A program made the translations under genes and the position numbers. From Melieria omissa (Eukaryota; Arthropoda; Insecta; Diptera; Ulidiidae): 64,000 nucleotides of DNA. Positions 33,226 through 44,428 of the stretch are shown here, piece by piece. The notes beneath the pieces were generated by a model. The model did not search any database. It saw only the letters and a program-made list of their open reading frames with translations, and was not told the DNA's origin. The stretch lies in the NCBI GenBank assembly GCA_963971225.1, contig OZ020269.1, positions 77,724,450 through 77,788,449 of the forward strand, in the 5' to 3' direction. Position 1 is the first letter of the stretch. Each line of letters opens with the position of its first letter.

Positions 33226-33784
33226 CACGGAGCTAGTAGCGCCCTAAAAATAAAGTAGCCGGTAGGAAAAAGTATAGTAGTACTGATGCTATTAAAAATG
33301 GGTGTGGTCCACCTACTATATACAGAGTTGCCATAAGGAAGTCTTTGATACTCGCAAAATATTTATAATACCTTCTATATTAACAAAGTCAATGCCGCGA
33401 ACTATGAGTGTTTTATATAAAAATTAGTTGAGCTCGCCTGTTTAACCCATTAAGAGCCATATTATCTTATTTTTTATTATTCAATTTAATGCTAAGAAAG
33501 GAAAAAGGAGGAAAGTTAAGGAAGACAATTTTGTTAAAATTTTCGACGACTGACCAGCAAAACAACAACAAGCACGTCGCATAGTGTGACGCTTTCATAC
33601 AAATCGAGGCCAAAAATAGGAGGATTTGTTGTATTTGAATGAAATTTGGCACAAATACTCTTTAGTTGAATAACAAGAAATATTTAAATCGACCAAATCG
33701 GATAGGGGACCTGCCCACCTCCCATATAAGTGATATCGAAAAACGTCGATAATTTTAAAAATTATTACAGCGAACAAGTTGATT
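33226..33784. other. No gene recognised
   Basis: AT-rich unique sequence. The only notable string is TTTAACCCATTAAGAGCC near 33441, for which I found no partner repeat. Confidence 0.4.
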
Positions 33785-34406
33785 TTTTGTGAACTTTTCC
33801 AGTAAAAAAGATCAGGAGAGTAAGCGAGTTAAACTTAAACTTAAAAACTTAAACTATCCAAAAAAGTTAACAAACAGGAATTGTAAAAAATTTCAAGTGT
33901 TAACTCTTGCTTGCACCAGTGGAACTTGGCACATTCATAATACACATGTAAAAGGGTATGAACAGGAGGCTTAAAGAAAGAAACAGCTAATTTAAAAGTT
34001 TCGTTTGAGGTTTGAGGCTGTAGGGAAACTTAAGTTAAATGAGACATTTAATGCCAAAGGCGAAAGGGTCGTTGGGCTCAATTTGTGATTCTTCCGTTTC
34101 AGCTGCAGCAAGAAAAGCTGAGCAAGACGGTTGTGGATCAGCAGACTCGCGACTCGCTTCCATTTGCCTAATGTTTGCAAAAATTATTTGCCTTCGCAGT
34201 TCATCATATGGCAGCCAGTCATATGTTTTTCTTGTCTTCTCTTGCTGGCTAAAAGTTATACTATATTATCAAATTCTCACGATATAAATTGTCACTTTAC
34301 GCTCTCAGTTTCTCTCTCGTTGCAAGAGATTTGGCGTACACAAAGAGGATCCAGTGAAAATTTGTACAAATTCGTACAAATTATCTGTACCCAAACAGAA
34401 CTATTA
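33785..34406. mobile_element. Second copy of the GGTCTGTTTGG MITE family
   Basis: It is colinear with 29557-30822 minus the hAT insert: TTCCAGTAAAAA...ATCAGGAGAGTAAGC, AACTATCCAAAAAAGT, GCAGCCAGTCATATG, GGCGTACACAAAGAGGATCC and the right end CCAAACAGA. The left terminal repeat is lost. It shows the empty site for the hAT MITE in the other copy. Confidence 0.7.
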
Positions 34407-34863
34407 TCTGTAAGTAAGCAAAAGTAGGTCACTATTGGAAGAGTAAGTGTTATTCGTCCCATACAAACGAAACCTCAGTCCAACATTTTAATTAAACCAA
34501 GTCAGTGTGAACAAAAGTATATTGATAGGAGGAAGTAGGCGTTACCAGTGCTTTAACTGTACGATTACTTATAATTATTTACAAGGTTCAATGACAACCA
34601 TTAGTATTTATACAGTTTTACCAGTATAGATAGAACTAGAAAAATTGACATTATTATGAAAGAAGTAACTAATGGCACATCATTTTTTACATATTATGAT
34701 TAAACATAATTGTAGCAAATAAAACGAGAAGAAGAAAAAGGTTATAACAAATTAAGTTATACACTTCAAAGTTTGCACATATTCTTCGAATATGCTTATT
34801 AAAACAAAAACAAGTGTTACCGAGTTATTGAAACTCCGCATATTAGTTGCACATACACATATA
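34407..34863. other. No gene recognised
   Basis: AT-rich sequence without identifiable coding or repeat structure. Confidence 0.4.
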
Positions 34864-34944
34864 CTACTGTGTCCAAAAAATGGTGACATTGTATTTATTT
34901 TGAAAATTCTTTATTTATTCTTCCCCTTCAAAGTAATCCCCTCC

Positions 34945-36030
34945 CTATGCAATGCACTTATGCCAACGGATTTTCCAATCTTCACTTTCCGGGATGGCCT
35001 TCAGTTCCGTCTTCGCTGCGGCTTGAATCTCCTCTATCGTATCAAAACGGAGCGGTCTTTTGAGCTTGCTGAAGTCGCACGGCGCCAGATCAGGTGAGTA
35101 CGGTGGTTGCGGAACGATATGGGTTGAGTTTTTGGCGAAATAATCACGAATTACGAGTGCAGTATGGGATGGTACATTATCGTGGTGTAAAAACCAATAA
35201 TTGTCTTTCCACAATTCCGGGCTTTTTAGGCGGAAAGCGTAATGGAAACGACGCATAACGTTCAAATATCAGGTGTACAACTTTGCTTCCGCCGTTTTTT
35301 TTCCAAAATTAAAAGCTTTATTGCGAAAAAGTGCTTACAGATGTATTATTCAAAGTATTGTCCCATCTTTCCGGCAATTTTCGGATCCCGGCTCGAAAAA
35401 AGGAGTCCTCTTTTGACGCTATCCATGAAGCAATCCATTTTTCCAATTCTTCGAAGGATTGAAAATGTTGATCTGCCAGGCCGTGTGCCATCGAACGGAA
35501 TGTCAGAAGGGGCGACATCTGGGGAATACGGCGGGTGGGGCAAGACTTCCCATTTCAGCGTTTCCAGGTACTTTTTGACCACTTTTGCGACGTGAGGCCG
35601 AGCATTGTCGTGTTGGAGGATGACTTTGTCATGTCGCTCTTGATATTTTTAAAACGTTGAAACCACTCCCGACACGTTCTTTCACTCAGAGCAGCATCAC
35701 CGTAAGTTTCGGAGAGCATTCGATGCGCTTCAGCTGCATTTTTTTTCGAATTGTAACAGAAAAGTAAAACTTCCCGCAAATGGCGAGAATTGGGCACATA
35801 AACGGACATTTTCGAGCGTGAATAATACGAAAACAAGAACAACTGTCACTGAAACGGCGATGACAACTCGTTAGGCACTGTCCACACTCACTTTAAAGGC
35901 ATTACCATCTATGTATTTCAACCAGCCTCAGCCGGTACAGCCACCTATCGGAAAACGGCGGAAGCAAAGTTGTACACCTGATAATATTCCTTGTTGACTG
36001 TTTGGCCCGGCGGAAGGAATTCATAATGTA
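34945..36030 (-). pseudogene. Mariner transposase C-terminal remnant
   Basis: It retains the second and third catalytic Asp contexts (HHDNVPSH, YSPDLAPCDF) and the C-terminal block DWKIRWHKCIA. Coding is broken at the TA where the inner mariner landed (35268-35981) and resumes in the same sense beyond it. Confidence 0.75.
35268..35981 (-). mobile_element. Internally deleted mariner (714 bp) nested in a mariner
   Basis: The inverted ends TCAGGTGTACAACTTTGCTT match over about 30 bp, with TA on both sides (35266-35267, 35982-35983). The coding remnant on the minus strand has the N-terminal helix-turn-helix part (MSVYVPNSRHLREVLLFCY; AHRMLSETYG; 35808-35600) joined to the C-terminal part (HDNARPH, PHPPYSPDVAPSD; 35600-35318). 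The first catalytic Asp region is deleted, and the frame also shifts. Confidence 0.85.
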
Positions 36031-36489
36031 CAATACCACGATAATCGATAATTCAAATGCCACCTTTGGACACAGAAGTATAATATATATACACTGGTGG
36101 CAATTCCCATATATTCACCTAAATCTGCTTGGATTTTGTTGCATTTTCTTTAAAAAATTGATTTACTGAAAATAGTTTCACTAAAATATTTATTGTAAAA
36201 TATAGTCGATAAGAACTAAAAGAAGAAATCGCATTGAGTAACTGTTCTGCCAATTTATTTATTGTTTTCATAAGAATGGTACAAATTGAGGCGGCAATTC
36301 ATATAAACTCAGTACATACAAAATATAAAATTGCATATAGTAAAATGTTTTCATAGCTCAAGGTACTCTAAATAGTTTTTTTTTAATAATTTGTCCATTT
36401 CCCATTACGGTTTAAAATATTTTAGGCACAAATAAAATAAGATTCTGAAGAGTTTCTGCCGGTATGCAAACCTATTAATCGTTTTTTTT

Positions 36490-36990
36490 TTAAGTCAATC
36501 TTTGAATAAAAAGGTCATTCTTTTGCGCAAACACCTCGAGCAAAACCCCACAGGTGCTCGATGTGATTTAAGTCAGGAATTCGAACTGTCCAATCAAATA
36601 CAAAAACCAATATTTATGTTCTTGAAAAAGTTCATTGTTTTTCTAGAACTGTGAATTGCAGCCTTTTTCTGCTGAAACATAAATTCAGGCCCATAAAATT
36701 CTTCTGATTATTCTATTATCATTACGTTTAAAAGTTCGCAGTAAATATAGAAGTTAATTTTTTCAGAAACCCACGAAAATTAAGTCGTACCCATACATGG
36801 CAATTCCTTCCCAAACCATTATATCGCCACCTGATAATGTCTGGCTCATATGGACTTCCTTTTCAACCAACTTCTCAATCTAAAAGTATTAAAAGCCGTC
36901 AGTACCGGTTACCCAAAGTTAACCGTTTTTGTCACTAAACAAAACTGTTTACAACTGTTCACGCCTCTAAATAGCCTCTCCGCGAGTTTC
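36490..36990 (-). pseudogene. Tc1-like transposase relic
   Basis: Minus-strand frames, broken by shifts and stops, read in order KTVNFG, GGDIMVWEGIAMYGYDLIF, FMFQQKKAAIHSSRKTMNFF and DLNHIEHLWGFARGV, the order of the Tc1 DDE domain. The second Asp context (QQDNAPIH in relatives) is mutated to QQKKAAIH. The left boundary of the 6551-bp duplication (36821) falls inside this gene. The relic is continuous here and truncated in the second copy, so this is the ancestral arrangement. Confidence 0.65.
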
Positions 36991-37877
36991 ATTATTTTGG
37001 GTTTAAGACTGACTGTTGGTCTTTTTTGAGGCGTTTAGTGTAAAAATCGTGGTTTGAATTTTGTAAAATTTTTCTTTTTATAGACAGATCAATTGTGCGA
37101 ACAAACTAAGTCGACATTAGGTTAGAAAAAGTGTAAATAAGTGCGTAGTATAAAAAAGGGTGTAAAAGAAATTATTTGATTAGTAAAAATAAATACCTAA
37201 AAATCTAAAATATTCGCCGCAAAATATAAAAAACAGAGACATATTTTAAATCGGCTTGGAAGTGAAGATGCGGCTGAAGGCACGAGGGCAGACGTGCAAG
37301 TGGAACATTTTTGCGCGAAAAATTACAGCGAGCCTGCTAGCTGCTAATGTCATTGTAGCCGTAAACATTTTTGGGGCTCGTGAGAAAAAAACCTGAAGGA
37401 TTAAAACAAATTTTTGAAGGTTTCGCTTAATCACATTCACTGTGCGTAATATTCCCATCACTAATTCTACAATTCGTTCCTCATTTAACTAGATTCAATA
37501 AATGCAGCTGATGTCATAAAAGAGCTGAGGGCAGTTATTGCCACCGTTAAACTTGAATTTATTTAATATCTTAGTGTCTTCAGTGATGATGAATTGAACT
37601 GTTATTTTTTGTGAAATGTTTTAAATGTTTGCTGTTTTGTTTGTTATTAGTCGTAAATATTATTTAAGATAAGTTTACTTTGTTTTGGAAAAACTTTAAT
37701 AAAAAAATCTTATGAATTGAATTCAGTATACATATTTGAAAATGCATTTAAGGGGGTTATATGCAAGTAAGTTTTAATGGGTTACTATTTGACTTGTTTA
37801 AAATCAGTTACAAACTAACTAATTTTTGACTAGTCACAAAACAACTAGTTTTAAATCAGTCGATTGCGGACTAATTA

Positions 37878-38475
37878 CACTGTGCGTGAAATTTACCCTC
37901 AAAAATTCAGACATGGGGGACCTACCGAGCGACTTTTCATAGGTATACTGATCCACCACCAGCCGTTTGGCTGGATTGGCTCTAGTTTAAAAGAAATCCG
38001 ACTTTGAAGTTTGCTCATTTTAGTCGAGTTCGTCGCCTAAGTCTTCTAATATAAATATAATTAAATGACACTCATACGCCGCGTTGCGCTGCAGAAAAAA
38101 TTCACATATCGCAATTACACAGTTTGAATGTATTTTTTTTGGATTGGTGTCTTAAGCAAATTTGTTGTTCGTTGAAATATCTAAAAACTTGCCGAAGACA
38201 GTAAAACGACACAGTTTGAATGTATTTTTTTTGGATTGGTGTCTTAAGCAAATTTGTTGTTCGTTGAAATATCTACAAACTTGCCGAAGACAGTAAAGCG
38301 ATATTCGGAACGATTTAGGACCTATTAGCATTTGAAAATGAGCAAACTTTAAGGCCGGATTTCTCTTAAACTAGAGCCAATCCAGCCAAACGGCTGGTGG
38401 ATCTCAACTCAGTATACCTTTGAAAACTGGCTCTGTAAGTCCCCCTCCATGTCTGAATTTTCGACTTGCACAGTG
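37878..38475. mobile_element. MITE with CACTGTG ends and long inverted arms, copy 1
   Basis: The inverted ends start CACTGTGC, and the arms continue with TTCAGACATGG and GCCAATCCAGCCAAACGGCTG over about 120-150 bp each side. The 3-bp repeat TTA flanks it (37875-37877, 38476-38478), which would suit CACTA-type elements. Two 92-bp tandem units (38117-38208, 38209-38300, each with CACAGTTTGAATG) lie between the arms. No coding sequence. Superfamily placement is tentative. Confidence 0.65.
38117..38300. repeat. 92-bp tandem duplication inside the CACTGTG MITE
   Basis: The units begin ACACAGTTTGAATG and end GACAGTAAA(A/G)CGA. They are almost identical, so the duplication is recent. The same pair occurs in copy 2 at 44668-44851. 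Confidence 0.85.
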
Positions 38476-39278
38476 TTATTAATTGGTTTGGAAACAACTA
38501 GTTACAATTGATGTGCTGCTAGGACATCGCCACGTTAAAATAATCACTTTTTCACTCTTTTCGAGCAAAATAACTAATTTGTAATCAGTACTGTACAGAA
38601 AAAGTCTAGTTATAAATTAGTTTAAACTTACTTTTTCTGCAGGGGTGTCTCTTAATTAAGATTTATGTGCACCTAATACTTTGCTAGCGACGATGCGACC
38701 ACACCATAGTCGTGCAGTAACTATTAGATGCGACACGGCATTTAACTGCACGCTTTCAGCAATTCCTTTACACGATGTCGATTTGCGGTAGATGCGACGA
38801 CACTGTGCCACTTAGAGGCGGCCTACGAGCTCGTCTCCCGCTCCGCTTACGCAGTTCACTCATGTCGGTTAAACCAAGCAATAATTTAGTCCATTAAACA
38901 AAGTGCAAAAATACCAATTAAATGACAGACGTCGAAGCACAGCACACCTCCCAGCGGAGAGCATCCGAAGCGTAGCGTTGGCTCAACTCTGCAAAAAAAT
39001 TGAGCTCAGCCCAGCCCAGCCCGATAAAGTAAAAACACAAGGCAAGTCTGAACTAGCATACGAACAGGCATGTGTAATCGCATACATGGACACACAAACA
39101 TTCCTTTTAAACAATAAAAAACTGGCGCTTCTGATGTTGGTTTTCGAGAAATTGAAAAACATTGTCTCTTTGTCTCTGATTTGAAGCATAGTGATATTAT
39201 ACAAGTTGACTATGTAGAATGACGGTCCCTTTTTTGTATGCCAAAGTAAGAGAAATTCGTACAAATATTTGTTATATA

Positions 39279-39874
39279 TAGGGTGTTTTTTTTAGAGGTA
39301 TAGAACTTCGAATTGAAATAAAACACAAGAAAATCGTTTTAATGTCCATCAATTTGGCTTTATTGGAAGGATAATTTTATGCCATTAATGTTTAAATATG
39401 ATTTCGGGCATGTGGCCACCGCGGCTGGCTCGAATAAAGCCAATTCTACAGGTCCAATTTTCAGTTGATGGACAAAGCTCCAATTGCTGTGCACGGTGGC
39501 GAATCGATTCATTCGGGTCCTCTTCAACATTTTGCTCTACAGCGGCAATTGTTTCTTCGGTGCGCACTGTTCGACGTCTCTGCGGATGCGTATTATCACA
39601 TAGAGTAAACGTAGTGCGAAAACGACCCATGGTTAACCGAATTAATTGCTCTGATGGACCATAAAATGGACGGAGCTTGCGGTAAACTTCGCGAACTGAA
39701 CCATTATTTTCGAAATAAATTTGCACGATTTGCAAGCGTTGTTCATTTGTCAACCTGTTCATGATGAAATGGCAAACCAAACTGAACATAAATGACATTA
39801 GAGTTGCCAGATTTGACCACAAAATGCCAGTTTTATCTCTATTCGAAAAACAAACCTCTAAAAAAAACACCCTA
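39279..39874 (-). mobile_element. Mariner-derived MITE, copy 1
   Basis: The inverted ends (TAGGGTGTTTTTTTTAGAGGT) have TA outside. The minus strand retains the N-terminal helix-turn-helix half of a mariner-like transposase (MNRLTNEQRLQIVQIYFENN; SEQLIRLTMGRF) joined to the very 3' end; the catalytic domain is deleted. Further copies are at 45830-46425 (within the duplication) and 48358-48960 (independent). Confidence 0.85.
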
Positions 39875-39879
39875 TACAT
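39385..39879 (-). pseudogene. Truncated mariner-like transposase N-terminus
   Basis: About 120 codons of DNA-binding region (helix-turn-helix pair and RRRTVRTEETIAAVEQN linker) are followed by about 20 codons out of the 3' end. No DDE residue is encoded. It could bind the element's ends but not cut. Confidence 0.7.
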
Positions 39880-40649
39880 ATGTCAATATGATCAAACACA
39901 TTTGACCACATTTAAGCTTAAAGTTTGAATTTCAGGAACTCCTTGCACATCTAACATGGCCATATTTACAGTGTCCAGCGCGGTAACTTACGACCGTGAG
40001 TTCCGAAAACTGCTCCAACGTGTCGGTTGCACTTAAATTTTGGGAAAATGCAATACGATATTTTGACAAAATATTTTTCATGTGTTTTCTATTTATGAAG
40101 CGATAGAAAGCAAATTGCTCTCTGATCCATTGCCATTAGTTACTACGCTGGACACTACAAAATTTGTCACGTTAGATGTGCTGCTACCAATACAGCAACG
40201 ATTTGTAGTATTGTTTTCTTTAATTTTATTTGAATCCCCACCAAGTTTGAAACTATTACATATTATTCAGGGTTAAGTTTTTTGAGTATCTATTCTTCTT
40301 CTTCAAGAAGAAAGTGGATGTGAGAGCATCACACTCAAACGATTTGTTTTGTTGGATTTATCCCGAGTCAGTTCAACTATATGTGAAAAGAAAATTGCGG
40401 AAACGTCGGAAAATCCCTGCCATGTTTGACCGCGAATCACTTGAGAACGGCTGGACCGTTTGACTGTTTATTTTTGGTATATTCGTAGTTGTCAGAACAA
40501 GGTTTGTATTAAAGAAAGTTTTAGGAAAACGGGGCGTGCCATTTTTTCACCAGTCTAAATTTTCAGACGGTAACTTTGGAACCATAAGTCACGCACCATT
40601 TAAACTCATTACGAACTTACTATTTAGCCGGGTATTGGGCGAGGGGGTG

Positions 40650-40688
40650 CACAGTGTCGTGAGTCCATATTAGCGAGGGACAAAAATA
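40650..40688. promoter_or_regulatory. RSS-like Transib end with 23-bp spacer (copy 1)
   Basis: Heptamer CACAGTG (40650-40656), exactly 23 bp (40657-40679), then ACAAAAATA (40680-40688). The vertebrate recombination signal consensus is CACAGTG, 12 or 23 bp, ACAAAAACC. Heptamer matches 7/7 and nonamer 7/9. It would be the transposase binding and cleavage site. Confidence 0.75.
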
Positions 40689-41014
40689 GAAGGAATAGTC
40701 GTACGACAATAAAATTTTGTACATATGATTTTGTTATAAAGAGAAGGTAATAGGCCAAAAATTACTTCAAACTATAAAAGATATATTGATGAAATTTGGT
40801 ACAGCAACTCACATCATGAATATAAAGACATATGCCAAAAATTATTTCGATCAACTTACAAATACGCTTGTTATAAAAAAATGAAATTTTGAAAAATCTA
40901 CAAATATCTGTTCATACTTACGCGCACCTAAGTAATTTCAAACCTAAATAGAAAATAAAAATATCTCTTATTTAATTCAGTATAGCATATATTTTCATTA
41001 AAAATTACAATTTG

Positions 41015-41506
41015 TTATTCTGTACCGCTAGGACACTCGCTTTCCGATGATGAATTATTGCAAATTAAACCCTCTACATCTATCTTTGACAAAATTTCAC
41101 AACTCGGTCCTTCAACTTCCTCAGATATTATGTATTGCATTATATCAGAGTTTCGGTTTTCATGTTTATGTTTTATTTTCCTATTAACTGATATTATTGG
41201 TTCTAAAGACATTAACAAGTTCCTTAATATATCGCTATTCGCCGATTCGCGTGAGGACTTTCGTGCATGACTTAACCGACTTTTGCGAAAATCCTTATGT
41301 CTTGCCTCTAATGCTTCTTCCGAAAGCATACCAATAGGAATATTAAAGTGACTTACTATATCCTTTCCATGAACTAATATTTTATGCACTGTAACCGGCA
41401 TACAGTACCAATGATAATGCCGCATGTATATTTCATATGTTTCTTTAAGTAGGACTTCAAAGTTGGTAATGTTTATATTTTTGCCGGAAGACAATGTTCT
41501 TAATAT
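41015..41506 (-). pseudogene. Transib transposase C-terminal fragment (copy 1)
   Basis: It encodes YHWYCMPVTVHKILVHG and IGMLSEEALEARHKDFRK, diagnostic of Transib/RAG1-core C-termini and including the catalytic Glu region. The open frame appears to start at 41572, but codons above 41506 come from the inserted LTR and are not transposase. Confidence 0.85.
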
Positions 41507-41918
41507 TGATACGATGAGAAATTCTGTGCCGCACTGTACAGGAATGCCTTTCTCCGCACGAATGTTTTCCAAGCATACTTTTAGGCATGCACTGTGAAGT
41601 ACAGCAAAACTGTTATAAATTCGCTTGGTATAGTCCGATATGGCAAGGATGGTTCTCGAAATGGGCTGTGCGAGAATGGTCGAGCGCTTTCCAATTAGAA
41701 GTGCAAGAAACTTCGGCGCGATAAGAAAAGTGGTATAAAAGCAGCAGTGTGTAGCACAAGGAGTGTGTCTGTGTTAAGCAAGCAAAGTGGTAACAAGTGT
41801 AGATACAAGCGAAGCGTAAATCTGCGAAATAAAGTGATTGTTGATTTTTGCTGAGTAATTAAAGTTGTTTTATTTTCAAAACCAATCCAAACGAACCTGT
41901 GAAAGTAAATTCGTAACA
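41507..41918 (+). repeat. 5' LTR of element 3
   Basis: It begins TGATACGATGAG and ends ATTCGTAACA (TG...CA). A TATAAAAG box is at 41734-41741. It is followed by TT and then the primer site TGGTGTCAGAAGTTCGG (41921-41937), close to the sites of elements 1 and 2 but with a 1-bp change in the tRNA-Leu match. Confidence 0.85.
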
Positions 41919-41997
41919 TTTGGTGTCAGAAGTTCGGATTTTGTTACTAAAGATAAACAAAGAATAAATAAATAAATAAAATTATTAAAACACAGAC

Positions 41998-43371
41998 ATG
42001 GTTAAACTCGAGCTGCTGAAGGTGGACCAGCTGAAGAAAGAGCTGGCTGCCTGGAATTTGCCGACTGCTGGCGGAAAGGTGGAGTTGCAGCTGCGCTTGC
42101 GAGAGGTGTGCGAATCACGAGGCATCGATTGGGCTGCACATGCGTTCGGAACGCAGGAACAAGAGGCGTCGGCCAAGGTGGAGGAATCGCCTGTTGGTGC
42201 TGCGTCATTGCAAAGTACGACTGCAGCGGCTGCGCCACTACAAGCAATGGACATGAGCCAGCTTATGGTTGCACTTAAAGGCATGTTTGAGACTTCCAAC
42301 CGTGAAATGGCAGCTAAAATGGAAAATGAAAATCGTGAAATGTCGGCGCAAATGGCAGCGAAACTAGAAACTACGAATCGAGAAATTGCAGCGAAACTAG
42401 AAAGTACGAATCAAGAAATAGTGAAAATGGAATCGGCGAACCGAGAAGTAGCGGAGCGAATGGAAACCAAGCTTCAGGAAAATTCTGCGCGCTTGGAGCA
42501 GAAAGTGGAAGAAGTCTCAAACAAGCTTGATGTGAAGGTGGAGCACCTGGGAGCGCAAGTGGAACACTTAGATAGACGAGTCGACGGCCTGGATGATTCT
42601 CTGAACAGACGAGTTAATGACTTGGATGATTCCTTGAACAAACGAGTTGACAGTCTGGAGGATTTAGTAAACAGGAAAATCGACGAGCGGCTTAGAGAGG
42701 TACAGCCACGAGAATGTTTGCCGCCGGCTCCGGAAAGTTTTGCCACCCGAACAGAAGTGCCTACTTATGATGGTGCTACGCCGTTCGATACATTCAAACT
42801 GCAATTCGACTTAGCTGCTTTGGAAAATCAGTGGACCGATATCAGGAAGGGTCGGAGATTGGCACTGGCGCTGAAAGGTCCTGCGGCTGAGGTAATGAAA
42901 TCAGTTCCGGAAGGTTTGAGAAGTGATTATGAGGCCGTCATGAGAGCGTTGGCAGCGAAGTACAGCAACGAGCACAACCATACGCTGTACTACTGTGAGC
43001 TGAAGAACCGCAGACAAAGAGCCAGCGAGGCGCTGCAGACATATGCAGCAGACATTGAGCGGCTCGTACAGTTGTGCTACCCAAAATTCGGCGCTGATGA
43101 TCTTGAGAGGATGAAGATTGAGTCGTTCATTGAAGGTCTTCATGATCCGGAGACACGTCGCAGTGCGTTGATGATGGGCAAGCCGACATTTAAGGAAACG
43201 GTGACCAGCGCGATGACATATGAGGCGACATGGATTGGGAGCAGTCGGTATACACCTGCAAGGATACGCCAAATCCAGCCGGACAGCGACATTTTGATCC
43301 AGGCCATAAGCTCTGAGACACCGGGCAGGCCACGGGTTGTCTCCACTAAAGTGGTTTGCTGGACATGTGGC
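41998..43371 (+). CDS. Gag of element 3 with N-terminal SAP-like segment, 3'-truncated
   Basis: This is 458 codons without a break. Residues 1-40 form the SAP-like segment (VDQLKKELAAWNLP). Residues about 80-235 form a long coiled coil built from repeating REMAAK/NREIAAKLE and DDSLN(R/K)RVDSLE units. Gag core (FDTFKLQFDLAALEN to GKPTFKETVTSAMTY) follows, and CWTCG begins the zinc knuckle. The last 20 codons to 43434 belong to the duplicated Tc1 relic. Gag would assemble particles; an N-terminal SAP domain, if real, could bind AT-rich chromosomal DNA. Confidence 0.85.
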
Positions 43372-44428
43372 ATATCGCCACCTGATAATGTCTGGCTCAT
43401 ATGGACTTCCTTTTCAACCAACTTCTCAATCTAAAAGTATTAAAAGCCGTCAGTACCGGTTACCCAAAGTTAACCGTTTTTGTCACTAAACAAAACTGTT
43501 TACAACTGTTCACGCCTCTAAATAGCCTCTCCGCGAGTTTCATTATTTTGGGTTTAAGACTGACTGTTGGTCTTTTTTGAGGCGTTTAGTGTAAAAATCG
43601 TGGTTTGAATTTTGTAAAATTTTTCTTTTTATAGACAGATCAATTGTGCGAACAAACTAAGTCGACATTAGGTTAGAAAAAGTGTAAATAAGTGCGTAGT
43701 ATAAAAAAGGGTGTAAAAGAAATTATTTGATTAGTAAAAATAAATACCTAAAAATCTAAAATATTCGCCGCAAAATATAAAAAACAGAGACATATTTTAA
43801 ATCGGCTTGGAAGTGAAGATGCGGCTGAAGGCACGAGGGCAGACGTGCAAGTGGAACATTTTTGCGCGAAAAATTACAGCGAGCCTGCTAGCTGCTAATG
43901 TCATTGTAGCCGTAAACATTTTTGGGGCTCGTGAGAAAAAAACCTGAAGGATTAAAACAAATTTTTGAAGGTTTCGCTTAATCACATTCACTGTGCGTAA
44001 TATTCCCATCACTAATTCTACAATTCGTTCCTCATTTAACTAGATTCAATAAATGCAGCTGATGTCATAAAAGAGCTGAGGGCAGTTATTGCCACCGTTA
44101 AACTTGAATTTATTTAATATCTTAGTGTCTTCAGTGATGATGAATTGAACTGTTATTTTTTGTGAAATGTTTTAAATGTTTGCTGTTTTGTTTGTTATTA
44201 GTCGTAAATATTATTTAAGATAAGTTTACTTTGTTTTGGAAAAACTTTAATAAAAAAATCTTATGAATTGAATTCAGTATACATATTTGAAAATGCATTT
44301 AAGGGGGTTATATGCAAGTAAGTTTTAATGGGTTACTATTTGACTTGTTTAAAATCAGTTACAAACTAACTAATTTTTGACTAGTCACAAAACAACTAGT
44401 TTTAAATCAGTCGATTGCGGACTAATTA

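Larger units (their letters stand above)
34864..36078 (-). mobile_element. Internally deleted mariner, split by another mariner
   Basis: The inverted ends are CT(A/T)CTGTGTCCA with TA outside (34862-34863, 36079-36080). The minus-strand coding remnant is only the last third of a transposase: HYEFLPPGQTVNKEYYLN (about 36030-35984), then after the inner insert VMRRFHYAFRLKSPELW, HHDNVPSHTAL and PYSPDLAPCDF (35265-34945). The N-terminal part and first catalytic Asp are missing. Without the insert it is about 500 bp, a deletion derivative that moved in trans. Confidence 0.8.
40650..41506 (-). mobile_element. Transib transposon, 3' part (copy 1), ends in an LTR insertion
   Basis: It starts with the terminal heptamer CACAGTG and runs to the LTR at 41507, covering the 3' flank and the last about 165 codons of the transposase. 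It is identical to 47201-48057. The remainder of the element is not present downstream here, because the LTR element is cut off at 43371 and the duplication restarts. Confidence 0.85.
36821..41918. repeat. Large direct duplication, copy 1
   Basis: The segment recurs from 43372 at a constant offset of 6551 bp. All open frames on both strands are identical between copies. Within the part I could compare, differences appear only in the LTR portion (one 1-bp indel near 41713 and a GT/CT change near 41730). It includes half of the Tc1 relic, a CACTA-like MITE, a mariner MITE, the 3' part of a Transib and an LTR. Copy 1 then runs into gag; copy 2 does not. Confidence 0.9.
41507..43371 (+). mobile_element. 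LTR retrotransposon fragment: 5' LTR, primer site and gag (element 3)
   Basis: The LTR (41507-41918), primer site and most of gag are present. The sequence stops at 43371, inside the first Cys codons of the zinc knuckle, at the duplication junction. The LTR belongs to the element 2 family but in plus orientation. It inserted into the Transib transposase at ATAT (41503-41506 on the left). Confidence 0.85.

Noticed and set aside
41507..41572. Start of the Transib fragment frame at 41572 (and 48348 in copy 2) as native coding sequence
   Set aside because: These codons lie inside the LTR. Removing the LTR with its ATAT duplication restores the expected transposase reading.
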